Positions 37,411 through 45,927 of a DNA stretch of 64,000 nucleotides are shown piece by piece. The notes under the pieces are model-generated. The model was given only the letters and a program-made list of their open reading frames with translations. It made no database searches and was not told where the DNA came from. The stretch is from the NCBI GenBank assembly GCA_021775805.1, contig JAJFHD010000011.1, positions 62,001 through 126,000 of the forward strand, written 5' to 3'. Position numbers and translations under genes: made by a program. The stretch's first letter is position 1. Each line of letters starts with the position of its first letter. The DNA comes from Alphaproteobacteria bacterium. Lineage in GTDB: Bacteria > Pseudomonadota > Alphaproteobacteria > Rhizobiales > JAJFHC01.

Positions 37411-38892
37411 CTAGAGCTCCTCCTGATGCAAAACCATGACCGTGACCTCTTCGCCAAGATCTCGGGCAAGCTGTTCAAGGGTCGCCTTTTTGTCAGCATT
37501 GCTCGCGTGGGTCATGACGTACCAACCATCGATTTGGCGGCAACCACGACCTTCAGGTGGAGGGGTTCTTGATACGAGTGGATACCCAGATAACTTAATG
37601 CCGGTGCCGGCAATCCTGCCGAGCCCGAATTCGGAAACGGCCTCAGCCAGGACATCAGCTGCAACATTGCCAGAAAATTCTTTCCCATCGATGATGATAA
37701 CCAATCGAGTGGGCGGACCCTTCGTGTGACCGCCCTTCACTCCACGCATCGGCGGCTTTGTGTCAACACCCCCCATAGCCGCCTCTGCATCCTCTGCATC
37801 ATTTAACAGCGACTGTAAGGATGTTCGCAGATCACGAATTTCTTTCTCGAGCTTGGTGATATGAGTCAGGGCTTTACCAAGTTCCGACGTCAAGTCCAAT
37901 GTTGGACTGGGCTCACGCACCTTTCTCTGAGTGGGGCCTAATTGCACTGGTTTGGTCAGTGGGATCCCTGTGCCTGTAGGGTCTTGCTCGGACACGACGG
38001 GCTTGATGTCGCGAAGCACTTTCGCTCCTCCAAGCGCATTCTTATCAGCGTCATACCAATCAAACCAAGGGATTCCCGCTCTTGCATATTCGGCATTGGA
38101 AATAGGCCGGGTTGCTGGCGCATCCCTAGTGATCGCATGCCATTGCTGTGCGTTGAGAATAGTGACAAATACCCGAGCTGAAGCTGTTGTATCCCATGCA
38201 TCGATTCCGTACTCGTCCTTGTAGATTTCCTGACGCATTAGTCCACCCGCTGCCAGCCCCATTTCAGCGGCCATACAATTCATTCGCAGATCGGAAATGT
38301 CATAGAACGCGTCGGCTTCTGGCTGGAGAACGTGGGTTTCATAAACCTTCGATTTCATCGGATACACAGTGATTTGGACACCACCTTGGTCCGCACGTCC
38401 TGTAAGTTGTTCCTCGACGGTTTGACCATCACCCAGCGGCGCTGCGACGAACTGGCGAATCTCGCCCTTTGACACACAATATCCGTCCAGCCAGGGTTGG
38501 GACGGGAGCACGATGTAATCCTGTGGATTGGAGACCAGATGTTGATCCCACTCCGACCCTGTGATCGCATTGACCTTACCGGTAGCAATCTTGACTGCGA
38601 ACGGATATCCATCACCCAATCGTGATCTATTCCCAAACTGCATCCACATGGCTTCGGATTGCCACATCGGCATAATGACGCCTCCACGACGTCGAACGGG
38701 AAGCGGCAAATCTGTGCTGTAGTCGTCGAGATGTCGCAGGGGAAAGTTTCCCAACCCGGCTGGCAACGGATAGGTTCGGTCATCGTCTGGCAATCGAAGT
38801 GTACGTTGGAAGCCAATCCGGCAGCATGCATCTGGATGAACTTCTGGGAATGCAAAACTGAGAAAATCATTGTCGAGTTCGATCATCTTCAT
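37411..38892 (-). CDS. protein of unknown function, two-domain
   Basis: The 493-residue soluble protein has a conserved N-terminal domain (about 10-240: FPEVHPDACCRIGFQRTLRL, GGVIMPMWQSEAMWMQF, YPFAVKIATGKVNAITG, PWLDGYCVSKGEIRQFV, GLMRQEIYKDEYG). This resembles a family I have met in actinobacteria and cyanobacteria without known function. A coiled coil (about 335-362) follows, then a C-terminal domain (about 390-493: RLVIIIDGKEFSG, PLVSRTPPPEGRG, GWYVMTHASNADKKATLEQLARDLG). No catalytic motif was recognised. It lies 16 bases after the XRE gene. GC content is lower than in the flanks, pointing to transfer. Confidence 0.7.
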   Translation of the reverse strand: MKMIELDNDFLSFAFPEVHPDACCRIGFQRTLRLPDDDRTYPLPAGLGNFPLRHLDDYSTDLPLPVRRRGGVIMPMWQSEAMWMQFGNRSRLGDGYPFAVKIATGKVNAITGSEWDQHLVSNPQDYIVLPSQPWLDGYCVSKGEIRQFVAAPLGDGQTVEEQLTGRADQGGVQITVYPMKSKVYETHVLQPEADAFYDISDLRMNCMAAEMGLAAGGLMRQEIYKDEYGIDAWDTTASARVFVTILNAQQWHAITRDAPATRPISNAEYARAGIPWFDWYDADKNALGGAKVLRDIKPVVSEQDPTGTGIPLTKPVQLGPTQRKVREPSPTLDLTSELGKALTHITKLEKEIRDLRTSLQSLLNDAEDAEAAMGGVDTKPPMRGVKGGHTKGPPTRLVIIIDGKEFSGNVAADVLAEAVSEFGLGRIAGTGIKLSGYPLVSRTPPPEGRGCRQIDGWYVMTHASNADKKATLEQLARDLGEEVTVMVLHQEEL

Positions 38893-38908
38893 TCTCCATT
38901 TCTTGTGC

Positions 38909-39259
38909 TTACCAGTCGCCGTCCCGAACCTCTCGAACGAGTCTCAGGATTGCGTGATCAGGCGTTTCCTTGAGTTGCCTGATTAAATCAGCAAACAGCT
39001 TTGGTCTCTTTAGGATGACTTCCTGAAGGTCGCTGGAGACCTTTCCTGCCATCGCAAGCAGGACGTCGGGGTCTTCACCCAGTTCAACGGCAAGATGTCG
39101 TGTGACTTTCTCTGAAGGCGGGCCGAACTCCTCACGCTCAATCTTGCTCAGATAAGTGGGTTGAATACCCAGTCGACTGGCGAGTTTTCGAAGCGAGAAG
39201 CTTGTATCCTCTCGATAGAGGCTCTCGCGCAGCATCCGAATGTGTTGTCCAAAGTTCAT
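38909..39259 (-). CDS. XRE-family regulator
   Basis: The 116-residue protein has an N-terminal helix-turn-helix of XRE type (about 7-65: LRKLASRLGIQPTYLSKIEREEFGPPS) and a short helical C-terminus (FADLIRQLKETPDHAILRLVREVRDGDW). A dyad just upstream (39269-39286) is a likely autoregulatory operator. It is transcribed with the unknown 493-residue protein and probably controls it. Similar small XRE proteins regulate genes of mobile islands. Confidence 0.85.
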   Translation of the reverse strand: MNFGQHIRMLRESLYREDTSFSLRKLASRLGIQPTYLSKIEREEFGPPSEKVTRHLAVELGEDPDVLLAMAGKVSSDLQEVILKRPKLFADLIRQLKETPDHAILRLVREVRDGDW

Positions 39260-39268
39260 TCATGTAGT

Positions 39269-39286
39269 GTGTAATAGATACTACAC
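39269..39286. promoter_or_regulatory. candidate XRE operator
   Basis: GTGTAATAGATACTACAC is an imperfect palindrome with 14 of 18 positions symmetric. It starts 10 bases upstream of the XRE start codon. A second overlapping dyad (TGTAGT/ACTACA) extends it to 39263. Confidence 0.55.
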
Positions 39287-39439
39287 ATCTTGTCAATTGT
39301 CCGTCATCAAATGAATTGGGACATCTTGTAGGCTGAGCGAATGGAGTATCTGGCTCACCGGTTTTTCATTCTACGCGGCGGATTTGCGGTATTGCAAACG
39401 CCGTTTCTCGATTGTCTTTCGTTTGATCCTTTCTCTCTG

Positions 39440-40351
39440 CTATAGGATTGTTCGTCCCCGTCCGAAGTAGACGTCGGCGGGCGTAAGATTGCCCAGGCTC
39501 TCGTGGTATCGCTGATGATTGTAATGATCGACGAAGGCCTTGATCTGCGCCTCAAGGTCGCCCGGGAAGTAGTAGTTCTCCAGGAGAATACGGTTCTTCA
39601 AGGCCTGGTGCCATCGCTCGATCTTGCCCTGGATTTGCGGATGATAGGGCGCGCCGCGAACGTGTTCCATGCCATTGTCTTGGAGCCAATCGGCCAGATC
39701 GCCTGCGATGCAACCGGGGCCATTGTCAGACAACAATCTGGGCTTGTGGACAACAGCGGCCTGGTCACAACCGGAGGCTTGCACCGCCAATTCCAGGGTA
39801 TCGGTGACATCCCCAACCTTCATTGAGGTGCACAGCTTCCAGGCGATGATGTATCGGGAGAAGTCATCGAGGATCGTCGACAGATAATACTGGCCCCAGC
39901 TAATGACCTTCAGATATGTGAAGTCGGTTTGCCACAGCTGGTTCGGTCGCGTTGTCTTGTCCCTGAACTCCTCTGCGGCTTTGATGACCACGAAGGCGGG
40001 GCTGGTGATCAGATCATGGGCCTTGAGCAGCCGATAGACGGAAGCTTCTGAAACAAAATACTTTTGCGTATCGGTGAACCGTACCGCCAGTTCGCGCGGG
40101 CTAAGCTCCGGTTCCTCCAGCGCCAGCTCAACAATCCGCACCCGGATATCGTCGGGGATGCGGTTCCAGACGCGAGACGGCCTAGACCACCGGTCTTCCA
40201 GCGCCTCGGGACCGCCCGTGCGGTACTGGTCATACCAGCGATAGAAGGTGGTGCGGGCAATGCCCAGCATCACCAGGGTGCGTTTGACCGGCAGATGAGA
40301 CCGTTCAACCAGATTGATGATCTCCAGTTTTTCGAAGGCGGGATATCTCAT
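39440..40351 (-). CDS. IS3-family transposase OrfB, C-terminally truncated
   Basis: The frame encodes an integrase-core transposase with a helix-turn-helix (about 5-60) and the DDE triad: WQTDFTYL, LSDNGPG and the Glu in QGKIERWHQA. The last codons before the stop read GRGRTIL. Beyond the TAG at 39440-39442 the same frame continues for 22 codons as QRERIKRKTIEKRRLQYRKS and on, to a TAG at 39371. That tail is typical of the family, so the first TAG looks like a nonsense mutation. OrfB is normally made as a fusion to OrfA through frameshifting; 40351 is the first ATG. Activity is uncertain. Confidence 0.8.
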   Translation of the reverse strand: MRYPAFEKLEIINLVERSHLPVKRTLVMLGIARTTFYRWYDQYRTGGPEALEDRWSRPSRVWNRIPDDIRVRIVELALEEPELSPRELAVRFTDTQKYFVSEASVYRLLKAHDLITSPAFVVIKAAEEFRDKTTRPNQLWQTDFTYLKVISWGQYYLSTILDDFSRYIIAWKLCTSMKVGDVTDTLELAVQASGCDQAAVVHKPRLLSDNGPGCIAGDLADWLQDNGMEHVRGAPYHPQIQGKIERWHQALKNRILLENYYFPGDLEAQIKAFVDHYNHQRYHESLGNLTPADVYFGRGRTIL

Positions 40352-40373
40352 TCCTCGTCTCCCCCATCTGCGA

Positions 40374-40643
40374 TCATGCTTTTTTGAGTAGCCGCAACTC
40401 AAGCGCCTGCTCGGCCACAAACTCCTTCAGCTCATAGGCTTCACGGCGCAGATCCTTGACCTCATCGGTCGTGGCCGCGCGAGCCGTATCGCCGGCAAGC
40501 CGTTTCTTGCCCGCTTCCAGGAACTCCTTCGACCATTTATAATAGAGGCTCTGAGCGATGCCTTCACGCCGGCAAAGCTCTGCGATGGTCTCTTCGCCGC
40601 GCAAACCATCCAGAACAATGCGGATCTTGTTGTCAATCGGCAT
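40374..40643 (-). CDS. IS3-family OrfA (helix-turn-helix)
   Basis: The 89-residue protein has a helix-turn-helix (GEETIAELCRREGIAQSLYYKW) and a C-terminal leucine-zipper-like helix ending ELRLLKKA. It ends two bases past the frameshift heptamer. In this family it binds the terminal repeats and, when fused to OrfB by frameshifting, forms the active transposase. Confidence 0.88.
   Translation of the reverse strand: MPIDNKIRIVLDGLRGEETIAELCRREGIAQSLYYKWSKEFLEAGKKRLAGDTARAATTDEVKDLRREAYELKEFVAEQALELRLLKKA
40379..40385 (-). other. programmed -1 frameshift heptamer
   Basis: AAAAAAG lies near the end of orfA, four bases before its stop. Slipping back one base joins LLKK to the orfB frame (HDRRWGRRGMRYP). 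This is the standard IS3-family way to make OrfAB. Confidence 0.7.
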
Positions 40644-40692
40644 CCAATTTTGACCCCCTAACGGCGTGCAAAAATGACCCCTTTGGTACTGA

Positions 40693-40743
40693 GCTGGCCC
40701 GGTGCTGCGTAGTCTCCATTTAACGCAGCGGCAACGGGCCAGC
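40693..40743. repeat. large imperfect hairpin between the IS and iclR
   Basis: GCTGGCCCG at 40693 pairs with CGGGCCAGC ending at 40743 (9 bp). An inner GCTGCG/CGCAGC stem (6 bp) follows, separated by an uneven internal loop. No T-run follows on either strand, so it is not a standard terminator. It lies 21 bases beyond the iclR stop and could be an element end or a small mobile repeat. Confidence 0.6.
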
Positions 40744-40763
40744 GTGGCTGCTCCGGGACAGAC

Positions 40764-41513
40764 TCAGTCGTTCCTGCCAATTTCAGCGCTGGCAGCCAGC
40801 AGGCTTTCGAGCAGACGTTGGGAATCGGGTCGTGCGCCTTTGAAAACCGTCAGGCCGATGGTTGCAATTACCCGCTCGTTTTTGACGATCGGCGCCGCCA
40901 GTGTGGTTGTCTCGGGATCCAGGTCACTTGCCCGGATGGCGACGCCGCGCGACCGTACTTTCCTCAATGTCGGTGCCATTTTCCTGGCAATCTGGCCTGC
41001 GGTTATCCTGGGTGTCAGCGTTTCGCTTAGTGTCTGGTAGAGGTGCGTGCGTTCCAGGTCGTGACAATAGGCAAGGTAGGCCCGCCCGTGCGCCCGGTTC
41101 AACAGATCCAGCCTCTTGTTCACGGTCGATTGGCTGTGTGACAAAGGGCTGCGGGGAATGGTGCTGTAACGCACCACCATTGCGTCCCGATCCAAGGTCG
41201 CTAGGGCTGCCGGCCACAGCAGCTTCCGTGTCAACTCCTCAAGGGCCAGGCACGCCTTGTCGAACACTGCCGGCAGCCCGTGGTAGCCAGCACTCAGGGC
41301 GGTTACCCTTTCGGTAATGCAATAGCCGGTTCTGCGGTCGATTTGCCGGACGAAACCGAGGGCCTCGAGAGTTTCGAGAATGCGCACGACAGTTGGTGCC
41401 GGCACATTCAAGGCATCGGCCAGTTCGTTGACCTTGGAGACCTGCCGCAGGTTCATCGCCTCGATCACACGGAGCGTCTTCTCCACTGATTTGATGGTTT
41501 CAAATGATGCCAT
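40764..41513 (-). CDS. IclR-family regulator
   Basis: The 249-residue protein has an N-terminal winged helix (about 8-65; KVNELADALNVPAPTVVRILETLEALGFV) and a C-terminal effector-binding GAF-like domain (about 75-245; LNRAHGRAYLAYC, GVAIRASDLDPETTTLAAPI). It is encoded 42 bases downstream of the class V aminotransferase gene on the same strand and probably responds to a metabolite of that pathway. Its stop lies close to the hairpin at 40693-40743. Confidence 0.88.
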   Translation of the reverse strand: MASFETIKSVEKTLRVIEAMNLRQVSKVNELADALNVPAPTVVRILETLEALGFVRQIDRRTGYCITERVTALSAGYHGLPAVFDKACLALEELTRKLLWPAALATLDRDAMVVRYSTIPRSPLSHSQSTVNKRLDLLNRAHGRAYLAYCHDLERTHLYQTLSETLTPRITAGQIARKMAPTLRKVRSRGVAIRASDLDPETTTLAAPIVKNERVIATIGLTVFKGARPDSQRLLESLLAASAEIGRND

Positions 41514-41555
41514 GCTTTAGGCTGTCCCGATTGGCGAATTGTGTCGATCAAGGCG

Positions 41556-42743
41556 TCACCGCCTCAACGCTTCTGCGATTTTTTTGGCTGCAGCGGCGGC
41601 CCCCGATGCGCCCATCGGTGCGTTCATGGCGGTGAGCGCTGCTTCTACGGTTGCCAGAGTGCCCAGTACCATCGGTGGACTCAGGTGTCCCATGTGCCCG
41701 ATGCGGAAGGCCCGGCCCGCGAAGTCGCCGAGACCCACGCCCAGGACCAGTCCGGCACTGTCTTCGCAAATCTCGCATAATCTTGTGGCGTCGACGGAAC
41801 CGGCGAGGACTGTTGTGGTTGAATTCGACCGGTGTGCCGGGTTGACAATGTTGCACTCCAGGCCATCGGGTGCCGACCAGGCGTTGACCGCCGCGCGCAC
41901 GGCACCGGCAAAGACCGCGTGTCTTTCCCAGATCGCTTCAAGGCCTTCTTCGGCGATCATGTCCAGGGCCGTCCGCATTGCATAGATGTGCTGCACCGGC
42001 GCTGTGCCGCAAAATCTCAAATAGTGAGCTTCGTCGGAGAGGCGCGCCGTCCAGTCCCAGTAGGGTGTGCGCATATCGGCATTTTTATGAGCGGCCAATG
42101 CCTTTTCACTTGCCCACACAAGGCCCAGGCCCGGGGGTACCATCAGGCCCTTCTGGCTGCCGCCGACGGTGACATCGACGCCCCAATCGTCCATGAGATA
42201 TTCGACACAGCCCAGCGACGCGATGCAGTCGACCATATAGAGCGCCGGGTGACCGGCTGCAGCGATCGACCGTCTAATCTCTGCGATGTCGTTCCAGACG
42301 CCGGAGGCGGTGTCGACCTGAACCACCAGGATCGCCTTGATTTCATGACCGGTGTCGGCACGCAGGCGCTGCTCGACGGCGTCGGGGTCGACCGGTCCGC
42401 GATCCGGCGCGTGGAGCACTTCCACCCGAGCGCCCAGCAGTTCCGCCTGGTCTCCCCAGCCCAGGGCAAAACGGCCGGACTCAAGCACCAGCACCTTGTC
42501 GCCTCGGCTCAGGGTATTTGTCAGGGCCATTTCCCAGGCACCATGACCGTTGGACACCGTCATGAAAGGCTGAACCCTGGTCCGCGCAATGGCAGACAGG
42601 TCCCTGAAGACGCTCAAGCTGGTCTCGACCAGTTCACCTGAATAGATGTTCGGCATCGCGGTGTGCATGGCGCCCAGTACGCGGTCCGGGATAACGGACG
42701 GTCCTGGCATGGACGTCAGCATGCGGCCTCGATTGAGTTTCAT
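41556..42743 (-). CDS. class V aminotransferase (serine/alanine-glyoxylate type)
   Basis: The 395-residue PLP enzyme resembles serine-glyoxylate and alanine-glyoxylate aminotransferases: MLTSMPGPSVIPDRVLGAM, VSNGHGAWEMALTN, VDCIASLG and the PLP-Lys in GGSQKGLMVPPGLG. The start at 42743 follows GGAGACTCCCC. It is followed by an IclR regulator. Likely reactions are transamination of glyoxylate with serine or alanine, or of a related amino acid; the substrate is not resolved by sequence. Confidence 0.85.
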   Translation of the reverse strand: MKLNRGRMLTSMPGPSVIPDRVLGAMHTAMPNIYSGELVETSLSVFRDLSAIARTRVQPFMTVSNGHGAWEMALTNTLSRGDKVLVLESGRFALGWGDQAELLGARVEVLHAPDRGPVDPDAVEQRLRADTGHEIKAILVVQVDTASGVWNDIAEIRRSIAAAGHPALYMVDCIASLGCVEYLMDDWGVDVTVGGSQKGLMVPPGLGLVWASEKALAAHKNADMRTPYWDWTARLSDEAHYLRFCGTAPVQHIYAMRTALDMIAEEGLEAIWERHAVFAGAVRAAVNAWSAPDGLECNIVNPAHRSNSTTTVLAGSVDATRLCEICEDSAGLVLGVGLGDFAGRAFRIGHMGHLSPPMVLGTLATVEAALTAMNAPMGASGAAAAAKKIAEALRR

Positions 42744-43161
42744 GGGGAGTCTCCAGAATTGAAGTTGGCGCATGGTCGATTGGTGTGATGTCCTCTATTA
42801 GAGGCTTTGTCCGGAAGACGGAAGACCATTCGGTTGAAAGCACATTCCGCCAACCGGACATTCAGGGACGTGAAGTGGACGGGCCCTTCACGCATTGGTT
42901 GTGTGGTGCACGAGTGCCTCGTCCCGGTCTCGGCGGTCGCGGCCAGAAGCGCGAACTTCGGCACCACCAACATGCACGAGAGGTTCGTCGACTACCGCCT
43001 GACGCTCGCCTGGGAAACAACATCACCGTTCCCCGGAGGCCTGCAAACCCGGCATCGCAGTGCCGGACTGAGCCTCTGCTTGCCAAACCGGAATGATCCT
43101 GATTGTCAGCCTCACAGAGTTCGCTTGATCCACGGCCCGACTGCGTTTAACGCTTCAGGGC
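42744..43161. other. intergenic region without a supported gene
   Basis: These 418 bases lie between the aminotransferase (minus) and the YigZ-like gene (plus). Open frames exist in two plus frames. Neither has a ribosome-binding site or a coherent fold. The stretch FRDVKWTGP in one frame and GPFTHW in another faintly recalls a frameshifted START/SRPBCC protein, too weak to call. Confidence 0.35.
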
Positions 43162-43533
43162 ATGCTCATCCTGGACAACATCATCACCGACCGCGGTTCA
43201 AAATACGCGGTGTCGGGCGGCCCCTGCCGCACGGCAGAGGAGGCCAGGACCTTTTTGAAGGAACTTAAACGCCGCAAGAAGTTCCTGAAAGCCACGCACA
43301 ATTCCTGGGGTATTGTCTGCGCCGAGGGTTCCCTGAAAAACGACGATGGAGAAAGTGGTGCGGGAATGATCATCCTGCGCATGCTCGAACGCGAAGGACT
43401 TTCCGATCACATTGTGGTCGTGACCCGCTGGTACGGTGGCAAACACCTCGGCGGCGACCGCTTCCGTCACGTTCAGACGGCCGTGCGGCTGTATCTCGAC
43501 GCGCACTGTCGCCCTTCTGACGCAGCGACTTGA
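43162..43533 (+). CDS. YigZ/IMPACT N-terminal domain protein
   Basis: The 123-residue protein matches the IMPACT/YigZ N-terminal domain: ITDRGSKYAVSGGPCRTAEEARTFL, THNSWG, NDDGESGAGMIILRMLE and VVVTRWYGGKHLGGDRFRHV. The normal C-terminal DUF1949 domain is missing, so it is a single-domain member. The ATG at 43162 has AGGGC nearby. Function in this family is unclear; eukaryotic IMPACT binds GCN1. Confidence 0.8.
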   Translation: MLILDNIITDRGSKYAVSGGPCRTAEEARTFLKELKRRKKFLKATHNSWGIVCAEGSLKNDDGESGAGMIILRMLEREGLSDHIVVVTRWYGGKHLGGDRFRHVQTAVRLYLDAHCRPSDAAT

Positions 43534-43791
43534 TCACACTGTTCATGGGCTTGGATATTTGTTGCGCAATGAACGGATATTCACGTAAATATCTCCCTTA
43601 TCGTCGGTTGTACGGCTGCAGACTCCGGATTGTTGAGGGCAGGGCTCAACTCAATTGCGGTGCGGGCTCCTGATTGCCCGAGACCAGGCTGGCGGCTGCA
43701 CCTGACCGATTCTCGAGGCATATCTGCAAAGCCGAGAAGCATACTTGCTGAACTTCTGGACACGATTCCACTTTCAACCGAAAATGTACCG

Positions 43792-44808
43792 ATGTGGCAA
43801 CAGGAAAACCCGCGCCATGGGGGTGGCAGGAGATGGATTGGCGGATTGATCGATGCCAGCCGTCTGACCAGGACCGGGTCCGCGGTTCTCTGGATTCTGT
43901 GTCTTGTCTTGACCCCCGCCAGCGGCGAGGAGACGCTCGCCGGCGGGCCGGAGGAAAAAGCGCCCAAGACCAAAACCATCCAGCCGGCCAAAACCATCCA
44001 GCCGGCCAAAACCACCCAGGCCACAGCCCGGTCCGCATTCGTTGCCGATGTTTGCCGGCGAATTGAGACCGCTGCAAAACAGCGGGATCTGCCGCCGGGA
44101 TTCCTGGCGCGTCTGATCTGGAAGGAAAGCCGGTTCGACCCCAATGCGGTAAGCCCCAAGGGAGCGTCCGGGATTGCGCAGTTCATGCCGGGCACTGCGG
44201 CGCTTCGTGGTCTGGAAGACCCGTTCGATCCGCGCAGCGCAATCCCGGCATCGGCGCATTATCTGTCCGACTTGCGCGCCCGCTTCGGCAATCTGGGACT
44301 GGCGGCGGCGGCCTACAATGCAGGGCCCGCGCGGGTGCGCCGATGGCGTGCGGGCAGCAGTTCCCTGCCCGCGGAGACCCGCGACTTCGTGCTGACGATT
44401 ACCGGATATCCCGCCGCGGACTGGACCCGCGACACAGCGCCCAAGGCGGTCTATGTGCTGGAGAAGAAACTGACGTTTCAGCAGGCCTGCAGACGGCTGC
44501 GTATCCGCCGCTTCAAACCGCGCAAGCAATACGCGAGCGCGTCGTGGCAGCCCTGGGGCGTGCACCTGACCGCGGACTGGTCGCCGACAAAGGCGCTTTC
44601 GCAATATGCGGAAATTCAGCGCAAATACCCCGGCGTGCTCAAGGACCTGTCGCCGATGGTGATCCGTACGGTCAATCTCAGTATGGGTTCGGCACCGCGT
44701 TTCGAGATCCGCATCGGCCAGCCCAATCGCGTTGACGCCGACAAGTTCTGCCGCCGTTTGCGCAAGGCCGGCGGTTTGTGTCTGGTCTACAAGACCAGGC
44801 GCCGGTGA
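43792..44808 (+). CDS. lytic transglycosylase with SPOR-like C-terminus
   Basis: The 338-residue protein has an N-terminal hydrophobic segment (AVLWILCLVLTPASG) that acts as signal or anchor. An 18-base repeat linker (TIQPAK units) follows, then an SLT catalytic domain (about 85-205) with Glu112 in WKESRFDPNAVSPKGASGIAQFMPG. A C-terminal region like a SPOR domain (about 260-338; WGVHLTADWSPTKALSQYAEIQ, GQPNRVDADKFCRRLRKAGG) would bind peptidoglycan. It cleaves the glycan strand in the periplasm. The ATG at 43792 lacks a clear ribosome-binding site; TTG-type starts upstream are possible. Confidence 0.85.
   Translation: MWQQENPRHGGGRRWIGGLIDASRLTRTGSAVLWILCLVLTPASGEETLAGGPEEKAPKTKTIQPAKTIQPAKTTQATARSAFVADVCRRIETAAKQRDLPPGFLARLIWKESRFDPNAVSPKGASGIAQFMPGTAALRGLEDPFDPRSAIPASAHYLSDLRARFGNLGLAAAAYNAGPARVRRWRAGSSSLPAETRDFVLTITGYPAADWTRDTAPKAVYVLEKKLTFQQACRRLRIRRFKPRKQYASASWQPWGVHLTADWSPTKALSQYAEIQRKYPGVLKDLSPMVIRTVNLSMGSAPRFEIRIGQPNRVDADKFCRRLRKAGGLCLVYKTRRR
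43970..44022. repeat. 18-base tandem repeat in the transglycosylase gene
   Basis: Two exact copies of CCAAAACCATCCAGCCGG and a third degenerate copy encode a Lys/Pro linker between the signal segment and the catalytic domain. Confidence 0.8.
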
Positions 44809-44859
44809 CCGGGCGGCCGTGCCGGCGCAGATCGGTACAGGTGCCTGTGAACCGGCAGT

Positions 44860-45927
44860 TCAGCCAGACAACGCGTGCCGGACTTTTGCCGCGAGAGTGA
44901 CCTGCGGTTGGTGCCACTTGGCGCCTTGGGTGTAATCCAGGGTTCGGGGCGGATAGACGTCGAAGTCCGTCCCGGCTGGAAACAGGTAACTGAATCCGGA
45001 ATCGCTGTAGGCGGTCAGCTCGCCAAAATAGACGGCGTCATCGACCTCGTAGAAATCGACACGGAGATGATCGATGTCGCCTGCCAGGTGCTCGGCCATG
45101 GCGACCATCCTCTCAAGTGTATTTGGTGGTGAGGTGTTGTTCAGATAGGGCGTAATCCGATGCGAGTCGGCTTCGTAACCCAACCACAAGTGTGCGTCCA
45201 AAGGCTGCCAGGGCGGGGCATAGTAGGTTTCGTAATAGTTTCGGGGCGTGATCCTGTGAAAATGCTTGATGTAGGCGACCCGTCCGGAAAAAACGAAAAA
45301 TTTGTAGCCGTCGGGAATGGCGATCCCCCGGTCATCAAGCAACAATTCCTCGACCAGCAGCCGGGGCTGGACGTCCTTGTATCCCCATTCGCAAATGTCC
45401 TGGCCATGCGGTTGCCGCAACCACCCGCGGCAGAGATCCCGGATTTCGGGTTGGTTGACAACGTCGCCTTCGTGGACAACCAAACGGGCACCGCTGCCTT
45501 GGTTCGGTTTGATTATGTAGGGCGTCGGCAATCGGTCGAAAGGTATCTGATCGGGATCATCGCCCTGCCAATAGACCTGAGCGAACTTCAAACCGCAGTC
45601 CGCTTCTCGGGCATGGGCCTGGGCCGCAAGCTTGTCGCAGAACACGGGAAAAAGCGGGTTGCGGTCGAACAGTTTCCGGCACTGGATTTTTTCACTGTAG
45701 GTTTTCGGGTTGACGTAATCGGGCGCCCGGCCAACCGCGCGAATGTATTGTTTCGTGTTGGACATATGGCGGGCGGCAATCAGCAGATTTGCCACCTTTG
45801 CATGAAACGGCGCGTTGATCGACAGGGCCGCCAGACAACACCACCAGTTGCTCGGCAGGTCGATTTGCTTTGCTGTTTCCGACACTTTCTTCGGATACCC
45901 CCTACAGGATGTGACCGTGTGGTCCAT
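44860..45927 (-). CDS. TupA-like ATP-grasp family protein
   Basis: The 355-residue protein matches the TupA-like ATP-grasp family: YVNPKTYSEKIQCRKLFDRNPLFPVFCDKL, PYIIKPNQGSGARLVV, LLVEELLLDD, PDGYKFFVFSGRVAYI and HLRVDFYEVDDAVYFGELT. These give the ATP-binding Lys and acidic metal ligands of the fold. TupA joins glutamate to glucuronate in teichuronopeptide; bacterial relatives are common in surface-polysaccharide loci. The start at 45927 is the first ATG giving a family-like N-terminus; a longer frame to 46023 is open. No sugar-nucleotide genes are adjacent, so the substrate is unknown. Confidence 0.8.
   Translation of the reverse strand: MDHTVTSCRGYPKKVSETAKQIDLPSNWWCCLAALSINAPFHAKVANLLIAARHMSNTKQYIRAVGRAPDYVNPKTYSEKIQCRKLFDRNPLFPVFCDKLAAQAHAREADCGLKFAQVYWQGDDPDQIPFDRLPTPYIIKPNQGSGARLVVHEGDVVNQPEIRDLCRGWLRQPHGQDICEWGYKDVQPRLLVEELLLDDRGIAIPDGYKFFVFSGRVAYIKHFHRITPRNYYETYYAPPWQPLDAHLWLGYEADSHRITPYLNNTSPPNTLERMVAMAEHLAGDIDHLRVDFYEVDDAVYFGELTAYSDSGFSYLFPAGTDFDVYPPRTLDYTQGAKWHQPQVTLAAKVRHALSG

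Larger units (their letters stand above)
39371..40643 (-). mobile_element. IS3-family insertion sequence (core)
   Basis: The element contains orfA and orfB in the usual overlapping arrangement with a frameshift heptamer. Coordinates cover the coding core from the end of the ancestral orfB tail to the orfA start. I could not identify matching terminal inverted repeats or a target duplication, so the true ends may lie somewhat outside. Adjacent non-coding DNA at 40644-40690 (two TGACCCC copies) probably belongs to it. Confidence 0.8.

Noticed and set aside
37179-37499. 106-codon open frame on the minus strand after the tRNA
   Set aside because: It overlaps the end of the better-supported 493-residue gene, has no ribosome-binding site and no family-like features.
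42785-43268. Possible frameshifted START/SRPBCC pseudogene upstream of the YigZ-like gene
   Set aside because: Two overlapping plus frames share fragments (FRDVKWTGP, GPFTHW) reminiscent of that fold, but the match is too short and low in complexity to support a call.
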